Assembly: GCA_004298725.1 (NCBI GenBank)
Contig: SCQA01000243.1
Span: 1-6,615 of the forward strand
Length of the DNA: 6,615 nt
Source: a bacterium
GTDB lineage: Bacteria > Desulfobacterota > GWC2-55-46
Direction of reading: 5' to 3'
Shown here: positions 1 to 4,435 of the stretch, in pieces
Layout: each line of letters opens with the position of its first letter
Position numbering within the stretch: position 1 is the stretch's first letter
Program-made: the position numbers and the translations under genes
Notes under the pieces: generated by a model
The model's database searches: none
What the model was told of the DNA's origin: nothing
The model's input: only the letters and a program-made list of their open reading frames with translations

Positions 1-908
1 CTCTTTGCCTTCGGAAGCTCAGGCAGGGCGTTTTTTGCGTTTTCGACAAACGCGGCGTCAACCGCGAGAGGCTTTAAATCAGGCTCGGGGAAGTAGCGGT
101 AATCATGCGCCTCTTCTTTACTGCGCATTGACACTGTAATGCCTTTGGCCGGGTCGAAAAGGCGCGTCTCCTGAATAACCTTGCCGCCATTTTCGATTAC
201 GCCGATTTGGCGTTCTATTTCGTAGTCTATGGCGTCTTTCACGAACTTGAACGAATTTATGTTTTTAAGCTCGGCTTTGGTGCCGAGTTTTTTCTCGCCA
301 ACAGGGCGCACGGATACGTTGGCGTCGCAACGGAAGCTTCCTTCCTCCATGTTGCCGTTGCATACTTCAAGATATACGACAATATCGCGCATGGCCTTTA
401 AATATGCATTCGCTTCAAGCGACGAGCGCAGGTCCGGTTCGCTTACTATTTCTATAAGAGGTACTCCGGCCCTGTTCAGGTCAACGAAGCTACTGCCTTG
501 GTCCAAGCCTTCGCCGTGCAGGAGCTTTCCGGCGTCTTCTTCCATGTGTATGCGCGTTATGCCGATCTTTTTAATTCCATCCGCTTCTATTTCTAAAACG
601 CCGTGTTCGGCAAGAGGCTCGGTGTATTGTGAAATCTGGTAGCCTTTCGGCAGGTCGGGGTAAAAATAGTTTTTTCTCGCGAATATGCTCTTTGCGTTCA
701 CTTCGCACCCCACGGCAAGGGCGGTTTTTATTGCGAAGTCAACGGCCTTTTTGTTTAACACGGGCAGTACGCCGGGCATACCGAGGCATACAGGGCAGAC
801 TTGCGTATTAGGCTCAGACCCGAATTTGGTACTGCAACCGCAAAAGAGTTTCGATTCCGTCAACAGCTGGCAGTGTATTTCAAGGCCTATTATCGCTTCG
901 TATTTCAT
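1..908 (-). CDS. gatB: Asp-tRNA(Asn)/Glu-tRNA(Gln) amidotransferase subunit B, N-terminal part (cut by left window edge)
   Basis: GatB is the kinase/transamidase subunit of GatCAB. It binds mischarged Glu-tRNA(Gln) or Asp-tRNA(Asn), phosphorylates the side-chain carboxylate with ATP, and uses ammonia from GatA to form the amide. The minus strand reads without a stop from ATG at 908-906 to the left edge, giving 302 codons of a family usually about 475-480 residues long; the C-terminal helical and YqeY-like tRNA-binding part is missing. Visible family motifs are GLEIH (8-12), RKNYFYPDLPKGYQISQY (78-95), HMEEDAGK (121-128), VDLNRAGVPLIEIVSEPD (142-159), MEEGSFRCDANVS (187-199) and DYRYFPEPD (269-277). 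Cys23, Cys25, Cys38 and Cys41 form the CxC...CxxC set of the zinc-carrying GatB variant. An AAAGG Shine-Dalgarno at 921-917 lies 8 nt before the ATG. It is the last of three collinear gat genes, 208 bp after gatA. Identification is very secure. Confidence 0.97.
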   Translation of the reverse strand, partial: MKYEAIIGLEIHCQLLTESKLFCGCSTKFGSEPNTQVCPVCLGMPGVLPVLNKKAVDFAIKTALAVGCEVNAKSIFARKNYFYPDLPKGYQISQYTEPLAEHGVLEIEADGIKKIGITRIHMEEDAGKLLHGEGLDQGSSFVDLNRAGVPLIEIVSEPDLRSSLEANAYLKAMRDIVVYLEVCNGNMEEGSFRCDANVSVRPVGEKKLGTKAELKNINSFKFVKDAIDYEIERQIGVIENGGKVIQETRLFDPAKGITVSMRSKEEAHDYRYFPEPDLKPLAVDAAFVENAKNALPELPKAK

Positions 909-965
909 TTGACGAACCTTTCGAAGTATTTTTGCGTCATGAGGCGACAGCGAATGCCGATGGAA

Positions 966-1007
966 AAATTAATTATAAAAACCCATGCCGAAAGCTTGGG
1001 GTTTTTT
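966..1007 (-). terminator. Terminator-like hairpin in the gatA-gatB spacer
   Basis: A perfect 8-bp inverted repeat, AAAAACCC (977-984) and GGGTTTTT (999-1006), encloses a 14-nt loop. On the minus strand the right-hand side of the stem runs into a T-rich stretch (GGGTTTTTATAATTAATTTTT, ending at 966), the layout of an intrinsic terminator or attenuator. The plus strand also ends in T6, so it could act both ways. The stem is largely A:T, so efficiency may be low. A TATAAT hexamer on the minus strand (977-972) overlaps it, but no recognisable -35 box sits 16-18 bp upstream. Partial read-through control of gatB is an inference. Confidence 0.4.
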
Positions 1008-1057
1008 AAAGCTACCTTTTCCCATTATGGAGAGGTAGTTGACGCCTTTTTATCGAT

Positions 1058-1101
1058 GCCCCTCTTTTTTAACCGGAAATGCCAACCGGCACGAGAGGGG
1101 C
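1058..1101 (-). other. Stable stem-loop just after the gatA stop
   Basis: GCCCCTCT (1058-1065) and AGAGGGGC (1094-1101) are perfect 8-bp complements. Inside them TGCC-AACC-GGCA (1080-1091) can form a second small hairpin, and AACCGG occurs twice (1071-1076 and 1084-1089). The structure starts 16 nt after the gatA stop codon in the minus-strand transcript. No U-tract follows on either strand, so it is not an intrinsic terminator. A role as an mRNA 3'-end stabiliser or processing site is possible but not shown. Confidence 0.45.
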
Positions 1102-1116
1102 CGGGGAGATTATCTT

Positions 1117-2577
1117 TTATATCTGAGGCCTTTTCTTGTGCCAGCCGGTCGCCTGCTCGTACGCGAAAGCGGCCTTTAATAGCGTTGCTTCGTCAAGGCG
1201 TCTGCCGAGAAGCTGAAGCCCTATGGGCAGACCGTCTTTTGTCAAGCCGCACGGAATTGACAGGCCCGGTATTCCGGCAAGGTTGCATGATATCGTAAAT
1301 ATGTCGGACAGGTACATGGTAAGCGGATCTTTTACTTTTTCGCCTCTTTTAAACGCCGCGGTCGGCGCGGTCGGCGTGGCTATAACGTCGCACGATTTAA
1401 AGGCGGCGTCAAAGTCGTTAGTTATAAGCGTCCTCACCTGCGAGGCTTTTTTGTAGTAAGCGTCATAGTAGCCGGACGACAGGGAATAAGTGCCGAGCAT
1501 TATTCTTCTTTTAACTTCCGGCCCGAAACCGGCGTCCCTCGTCCGTTTGTACATGTCAAGAAGGTTGCCTTCGCTTTCCGTGCGAAGGCCGTACTTCACG
1601 CCGTCAAAACGCGCGAGGTTAGAGCTTGCCTCCGCGGTCGCCACAAGGTAATAGACGCTTACGGCGTATTCGGTATGCGGCAGTGTTATGTCAACTATTT
1701 GCGCGCCTTGTTTTTTCAGCTCGTCTATGGCCGCGCGCACGGCGGCTTCAACTTCAGGGTCCATGCCTTCTATGAAGTATTCTTTCGGTATGCCTATTCT
1801 AAGCCCTCTTACGCCTGAAGCCAAGCCAGCGGTAAAATCAGGCTTGTCTTCTTTAAGGGACGTTGAATCAAGGTCGTCGCGGCCGGATATGGCGTTGAGT
1901 ATTATGGCGGAGTCGGTTACGTCACGTGTTATCGGTCCGGCCTGATCAAGAGAAGACGCGAAGGCTATCATACCGAAGCGCGACACCCTGCCGTACGTCG
2001 GCTTAAGCCCGACAACCCCGCAACACCCAGCCGGTTGCCGAATGGAGCCGCCGGTGTCGGTTCCTACCGACGCGGCGCACTCGCCCGCGGCCACCGCCGC
2101 CGCGCTTCCGCCGGAGCTTCCGCCGGGCACGCGATCAAGCGACCATGGGTTTGACGTTGGAAAGAACGCGGAGTTTTCAGTTGACGAGCCCATGGCGAAT
2201 TCGTCCATATTGTTCTTGCCGAGTATTACGGCTCCGGCGTCTTTAAGCCTTTTTACAACCGTTGCGTCAAACGGGGGGACAAAGTTTTCAAGTATCTTCG
2301 AGGCGCACGTTGTTCTTATGCCGGATGTGCAGAATATGTCTTTAACGGCAACGGGCACGCCGGTAAGCGGCGTTACCCTGTCGCCGTCTGAGAGCCTTTT
2401 GTCGGCCTCCACCGCGGCTTTTAACGCGTCTTCATGCGATACGGTTATGAAGGCGCGCACTTTTTTGTCAACCGTTTCTATGCGGTTCAAGTACGCCTTC
2501 GTAGCCTCAAACGCGCTCAGTTCTTTAGCGGCAAGTTTTTTTGAAAGGCCGTGAATCGTCTCGAATATCATATCCAA
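1117..2577 (-). CDS. gatA: Asp-tRNA(Asn)/Glu-tRNA(Gln) amidotransferase subunit A
   Basis: GatA is the amidase-signature glutaminase of GatCAB; it hydrolyses glutamine (or asparagine) and sends ammonia to GatB. The 486-residue product is of normal length. The Ser-cis-Ser-Lys triad is visible as Lys79 in PVAVKD, Ser154 in the glycine/serine-rich GGSSGGSAAAVAAG segment (152-165), and Ser178 in GTDTGGSIRQPAG (172-184). The GVVGLKPTYGRVSRFG segment and the C-terminal GLPIGLQLLGR motif are also typical. The start is TTG at 2577-2575: GGAG at 2588-2585 stands 7 nt upstream, the usual spacing, and this start puts the triad at 79/154/178, the numbering used for well-studied GatA proteins. An in-frame ATG at 2571-2569 would remove only two residues and is 13 nt from the GGAG. 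The gene follows gatC after 102 bp and precedes gatB. Confidence 0.97.
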   Translation of the reverse strand: MDMIFETIHGLSKKLAAKELSAFEATKAYLNRIETVDKKVRAFITVSHEDALKAAVEADKRLSDGDRVTPLTGVPVAVKDIFCTSGIRTTCASKILENFVPPFDATVVKRLKDAGAVILGKNNMDEFAMGSSTENSAFFPTSNPWSLDRVPGGSSGGSAAAVAAGECAASVGTDTGGSIRQPAGCCGVVGLKPTYGRVSRFGMIAFASSLDQAGPITRDVTDSAIILNAISGRDDLDSTSLKEDKPDFTAGLASGVRGLRIGIPKEYFIEGMDPEVEAAVRAAIDELKKQGAQIVDITLPHTEYAVSVYYLVATAEASSNLARFDGVKYGLRTESEGNLLDMYKRTRDAGFGPEVKRRIMLGTYSLSSGYYDAYYKKASQVRTLITNDFDAAFKSCDVIATPTAPTAAFKRGEKVKDPLTMYLSDIFTISCNLAGIPGLSIPCGLTKDGLPIGLQLLGRRLDEATLLKAAFAYEQATGWHKKRPQI

Positions 2578-2603
2578 AGAGAGTCTCCATGAAGATAGTT
2601 ATA

Positions 2604-2676
2604 AGTGGTTAGTGATTAAAATAATATACATAACCGTTTATCGCTAAGCACTAATCACTGCTCACTAAACACTAAC
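2604..2676. repeat. Degenerate heptamer repeat with inverted arms in the gatC-gatA spacer
   Basis: Four head-to-tail 7-bp units run from 2649: CACTAAT, CACTGCT, CACTAAA and CACTAAC (2649-2676), sharing CACTnnn. The left side of the spacer carries related sequence in the opposite orientation (2604-2618), which pairs with 2652-2666 at 12 of 15 positions, including a perfect 8-bp core (AGTGATTA with TAATCACT). The 33-bp loop is A+T-rich. The array stops about 4 bp before the gatC stop codon and fills most of the spacer. It resembles the short tandem heptamer repeats found between genes in various bacteria; a function is not evident. Confidence 0.6.
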
Positions 2677-2679
2677 TGC

Positions 2680-2967
2680 TTACTCTATTATTTGAGGCAC
2701 CTTGAAACAGCCGTGTTCTTTTTGCGGCGCGTTTTTTAGCGCTGTTTCGTTGCTTAGCGAGCTTGTTGCTTTGTCGTCGCGCAGACTCTGGTTTTTCGAG
2801 CCGTCGGACCACGACGGCTCTATGCCCGCGGTGTCAACGGATGAAAGCTTTTCAACGTGGCCGATGATTCGCTGAAGCTGGATTGTGTATGTTTCTGTTT
2901 CCTCGGCTGTGAGGGCGAGCCTTGCGAGGTCTGCCGCGTGAAGCACGTCGTTTTTAGTTATAGCCAT
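2680..2967 (-). CDS. gatC: Asp-tRNA(Asn)/Glu-tRNA(Gln) amidotransferase subunit C
   Basis: GatC is the small subunit that wraps around the GatA-GatB interface and stabilises the transamidosome. The product is 95 residues, the usual size. Family hallmarks are an N-terminal helix with HAADLARLAL (10-19), QLQRIIGHVEKLSSVDTAGI (30-49), a variable middle, and the C-terminal pattern LSNETALKNAP...KVPQIIE. The start ATG at 2967-2965 is preceded by GGAG (2979-2976) at 8-nt spacing. It is the first of three collinear gat genes and has a putative promoter just upstream (3004-3032), so it probably begins the gatCAB transcription unit. Confidence 0.96.
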   Translation of the reverse strand: MAITKNDVLHAADLARLALTAEETETYTIQLQRIIGHVEKLSSVDTAGIEPSWSDGSKNQSLRDDKATSSLSNETALKNAPQKEHGCFKVPQIIE

Positions 2968-3003
2968 TTTGTCAGCTCCGCGTGAAAAGATGTTTAAGCG
3001 TGC

Positions 3004-3032
3004 AAATTAACACAGAGCCGCTATCTTTTCAA
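3004..3032 (-). promoter_or_regulatory. Putative sigma-70 promoter for gatCAB
   Basis: On the minus strand TTGAAA (3032-3027) and TAATTT (3009-3004) are separated by exactly 17 bp, and a TG lies one base before the -10 box, as in extended -10 promoters. Transcription would start near 2997, giving a leader of about 30 nt before the gatC ATG. The -10 box matches consensus at only three of six positions, so the call leans on spacing, TG and location. Confidence 0.45.
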
Positions 3033-3090
3033 GAGCGCAAAAAAAGTATTTCGCTACATGGTAATGACGGCTGTTGCGAATTCCGTACCA

Positions 3091-3148
3091 CGAGGTGGCC
3101 GCCACGCGTTGTAGTAGTGCGAGGCGGTCGCCTCGCTTGTATTAGTCT
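3091..3148. repeat. Pair of related GC-rich palindromes (REP-like)
   Basis: The 18-bp sequence GCGAGGCGGTCGCCTCGC (3119-3136) is two 8-bp complementary arms around GT. A related 17-bp unit at 3091-3107 (CGAGGTGGCCGCCACGC) matches it at 14 of 17 positions, 29 bp away. A third copy, 17 of 18 identical, lies at 4345-4362. The copies at 3119 and 4345 are both followed, after 5-7 bp, by TTAGTCT (3142-3148 and 4370-4376), so similarity extends beyond the palindrome. This is the pattern of a dispersed intergenic palindromic repeat. There is no T-run right after the stem, so it is not a convincing terminator. Confidence 0.6.
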
Positions 3149-3229
3149 TTAAAAAAATGAAACGCGTGCCTTGAAAAATCGCTTTATGTTTTTTAGCTCG
3201 CTATCTTAAACCGTAATGCCAAAAATAAG

Positions 3230-3258
3230 TTGACACTATTTTTAGTTAGTGATAGAAA
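3230..3258 (+). promoter_or_regulatory. Sigma-70-type promoter for the Lys-repeat mini-protein gene
   Basis: A perfect TTGACA (3230-3235) is followed after exactly 17 bp by TAGAAA (3253-3258), with TG at 3250-3251 one base before the -10 box (extended -10). Transcription would begin near 3265, leaving a leader of about 54 nt. It is the only good rightward promoter seen in the 351-bp spacer between gatC and the small gene. Confidence 0.65.
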
Positions 3259-3260
3259 TA

Positions 3261-3288
3261 CGTTAAGGTAGCCGATAACGTAACCTTA
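3261..3288 (+). promoter_or_regulatory. Overlapping dyads at the start of the mini-protein leader
   Basis: Two alternative inverted repeats overlap at the likely transcription start: CGTTA (3261-3265) with TAACG (3276-3280), and TAAGGT (3264-3269) with ACCTTA (3283-3288). They share bases 3264-3265 and interleave, so only one could form at a time. They could be an operator or a weak leader hairpin. The arms are short and chance cannot be excluded. Confidence 0.3.
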
Positions 3289-3318
3289 TGGAATACAAGA
3301 CGAAAAAGGAGGAAAATT

Positions 3319-3426
3319 ATGGCAACAAAAAAACCAGCCGCGAAGAAACCGGCCGCGAAAAAACCGGCCGCTAAGAAACCGGCTAAAAAGGCGCCTGCCA
3401 AGAAGTCAGGCCGTTGTTGTTGCTGA
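3319..3426 (+). CDS. Lysine-rich PAAKK-repeat mini-protein with C-terminal Cys-Cys-Cys (histone H1-like)
   Basis: A 35-residue ORF starts at ATG 3319 with a textbook AAGGAGG Shine-Dalgarno (3306-3312) at 6-nt spacing. After MATKK, the protein is a 5-residue repeat of PAAKK type (residues 6-20), decaying to PAKKAPAKK, and it ends SGRCCC. It contains 12 Lys and one Arg with no acidic residue, so it should be disordered and strongly cationic. The DNA shows a 15-bp tandem repeat (3331-3390), with third-base changes that keep the protein pattern. Such KPA-rich sequences resemble eukaryotic histone H1 tails and bacterial H1-like proteins (Hc1/BpH1-type, AlgP tail), which bind nucleic acid; that role is inferred here. 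The triple-Cys end is unusual and could bind metal or form disulfides. It has its own promoter and terminator, and is the only plus-strand gene in the window. No exact family is recognised. Confidence 0.8.
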   Translation: MATKKPAAKKPAAKKPAAKKPAKKAPAKKSGRCCC

Positions 3427-3469
3427 CTTTATTCATAGAGGCATTTACATCGTTGCAAAAAGCCGTTGT

Positions 3470-3507
3470 AAGGGGGAGAGAGAGGCGACTTTCTTCCCCT
3501 TTTTTTT
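3470..3507 (+). terminator. Strong intrinsic terminator after the mini-protein gene
   Basis: Arms 3470-3482 and 3489-3501 form a 13-bp stem, with two G:U wobbles in plus-strand RNA, around a 6-nt loop (AGGCGA). A T-run (3500-3507) begins within the right arm and continues past it. The wobbles become A:C mismatches in minus-strand RNA, and no T-run follows on that side, so it works for the plus-strand gene and not for the convergent crp-like gene, which ends 28 bp further on. Confidence 0.88.
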
Positions 3508-3535
3508 GATTGTTCACCTGTAATTGATAACCGCC

Positions 3536-4228
3536 TTATTGCACGTCGAATTGCTTCGGGCTTATTGTGATGCTCCTACCGCTTACCTTTATAACATTTC
3601 TTGCTGTAAGGGAAATCAAGGCCTTTGTTACTGCCTCGCGCGACGCGCCTATTTGGTGGGCAATATCCTGATGAGTGGGCCGTTTTAGCGTAATTGAGCC
3701 GTCCGGCAATTGCTTGCCTTCTTTTGTTGAAAGGTCAAGAAGCGTTCTCGCAACCCTGCCGCACACGTCCATGAAAGCGAGCGTCTCTATCCTGCCGTCG
3801 GCCTTTCTGAGCCTTTCCGCCATAACGTGCAAAAAATTCGTAACGAGCGTGAAGTCTTTTTGCGCCACGTGAATAAGGTCCTCTCTTTTAAGTATTAAAA
3901 CCCCGCACTGGGAAAGCGCGGTTACGGTTGCGGAGCGCGGTTTTTTGTCAAACAGGCTAAGCTCGCCGAAGAAGCCGCCTTCTTTTATGGTGTCGAGTAT
4001 CATCTCTCTGCCGTTCTGGTCGAAGAGCGACACTTTTACCGAGCCTGAGAGCACCACGTAAAGGTCGAAGCTCAGGTCGTCCTGATTGATTATCACCATG
4101 CCGGCGGAGAACGTCGCGTTTTTGCATACGGACTGAATAAGGAGGCGCTGTTTGGCGTTGAGGCTTAAAAATAAAGGCACGTCCTTCAGGTAGTCGGCCT
4201 TCGCGGCGCTTTTAAGTGTTTGTTTCAT
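3536..4228 (-). CDS. Crp/Fnr-family transcriptional regulator (cyclic-nucleotide-binding domain plus HTH)
   Basis: This 230-residue protein has the standard family length and order. An N-terminal cNMP-binding beta-roll (about 15-125) contains the phosphate-binding cassette FFGELSLFDKKPRSATV (86-102). There Glu89, Arg98 and Ser99 match the cAMP-contacting Glu, Arg and Ser of E. coli Crp, so cyclic-nucleotide binding is plausible. A dimerisation helix follows (about 127-150), then a winged helix-turn-helix with THQDIAHQIGASREAVTKAL (185-204). The four-cysteine iron-sulfur cluster set of Fnr is absent; its cysteines are scattered (35, 108, 156), so it is not an Fnr-type oxygen sensor. ATG at 4228-4226 has only a weak purine-rich site (GAG) upstream, but it gives the normal N-terminus. 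It has its own promoter (4263-4291) and lies downstream of the GGDEF-EAL gene on the same strand. The target genes and ligand are unknown. Confidence 0.92.
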   Translation of the reverse strand: MKQTLKSAAKADYLKDVPLFLSLNAKQRLLIQSVCKNATFSAGMVIINQDDLSFDLYVVLSGSVKVSLFDQNGREMILDTIKEGGFFGELSLFDKKPRSATVTALSQCGVLILKREDLIHVAQKDFTLVTNFLHVMAERLRKADGRIETLAFMDVCGRVARTLLDLSTKEGKQLPDGSITLKRPTHQDIAHQIGASREAVTKALISLTARNVIKVSGRSITISPKQFDVQ

Positions 4229-4262
4229 ATGCTGTTTATCTCATAGTTTTATAGTTTCGCGC

Positions 4263-4291
4263 ATTTTAAACTTGTTAGGCGGTTCTGTCAA
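4263..4291 (-). promoter_or_regulatory. Near-consensus sigma-70 promoter for the Crp/Fnr-family gene
   Basis: On the minus strand TTGACA (4291-4286) and TAAAAT (4268-4263) are separated by exactly 17 bp, giving 11 of 12 consensus bases. The expected start is near 4256, about 28 nt before the ATG at 4228. This shows the regulator need not be co-transcribed with the GGDEF-EAL gene. Confidence 0.8.
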
Positions 4292-4311
4292 GCGCGGATA
4301 TGGCGGCGCTT

Positions 4312-4330
4312 TCCCTTAGCATCAAAGGGA
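4312..4330. promoter_or_regulatory. Small dyad upstream of the crp-like promoter
   Basis: TCCCTT (4312-4317) and AAGGGA (4325-4330) form a perfect 6-bp inverted repeat around 7 bp, centred about 30 bp upstream of the -35 box (4286-4291). No T-run follows on either strand, so it is more like an operator than a terminator. It does not match the Crp (TGTGA-N6-TCACA) or Fnr (TTGAT-N4-ATCAA) sites. Confidence 0.3.
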
Positions 4331-4344
4331 GTGGAAGCAAAACA

Positions 4345-4376
4345 GCGAGGCGATCGCCTCGCGCTATGTTTAGTCT
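4345..4376. repeat. Third copy of the GC-rich palindrome with TTAGTCT tail
   Basis: GCGAGGCGATCGCCTCGC (4345-4362) is a perfect 18-bp palindrome and differs from the copy at 3119-3136 by one base. It also carries the TTAGTCT tail (4370-4376), offset by 2 bp relative to that copy. On the minus strand the stem is followed by TGTTTTGCTT, so this copy might help end transcription of the GGDEF-EAL gene, but the T-run is broken. Confidence 0.65.
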
Positions 4377-4390
4377 GTGTGATTTTCGAT

Positions 4391-4435
4391 AAAAACCTAA
4401 TAAAGCAAAAGCGCAGTAATTTTTTAGCGGTTTTT
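4391..4435 (-). terminator. Possible weak A/T-rich terminator after the GGDEF-EAL gene
   Basis: Immediately after the stop codon on the minus strand, AAAAACC (4435-4429) can pair with GGTTTTT (4397-4391). CTAA/TTAG pairing and A:T pairs can add to the stem, which encloses an A/T-rich loop. The distal arm ends in T5. The stem has few G:C pairs, so it is weak at best; the palindrome at 4345-4362 may contribute. Confidence 0.3.

Noticed and set aside
972..1001. Dedicated gatB promoter based on TATAAT at 977-972 (minus strand)
   Set aside because: There is no -35-like hexamer at 16-18 bp and no extended -10 TG; the hexamer sits in the T-rich tail of a hairpin.
801..1298. Plus-strand open frame of 165 codons spanning gatB, the spacer and gatA
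   Set aside because: It overlaps two certain genes in antisense, shows no domain, and has low-complexity composition typical of a shadow frame.
2042..2554. Plus-strand open frame of 170 codons opposite gatA
   Set aside because: It lies wholly antisense to the catalytic region of gatA, has no recognisable motif, and mirrors the codon bias of gatA.
3245..3253. GTTAGTGAT in the mini-protein promoter matching the gatC-gatA repeat
   Set aside because: A shared 9-mer is expected many times by chance in a window of this size, and no heptad periodicity surrounds it.
3331..3390. 15-bp direct repeats considered as a CRISPR-like or iteron array
   Set aside because: The units are contiguous without spacers and in frame with the PAAKK protein; coding explains them fully.
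4350..4357. GCGATCGC octamer inside the palindrome, as in cyanobacterial HIP1
   Set aside because: Only one copy stands out, and it is explained by the larger 18-bp palindrome. HIP1 would recur throughout a 6.6-kb window.
4378..4393. TGTGA half-site upstream of the crp-like gene as a Crp operator (autoregulation)
   Set aside because: The opposite half reads ATAAA rather than TCACA, so only one half-site is present; this is expected by chance.
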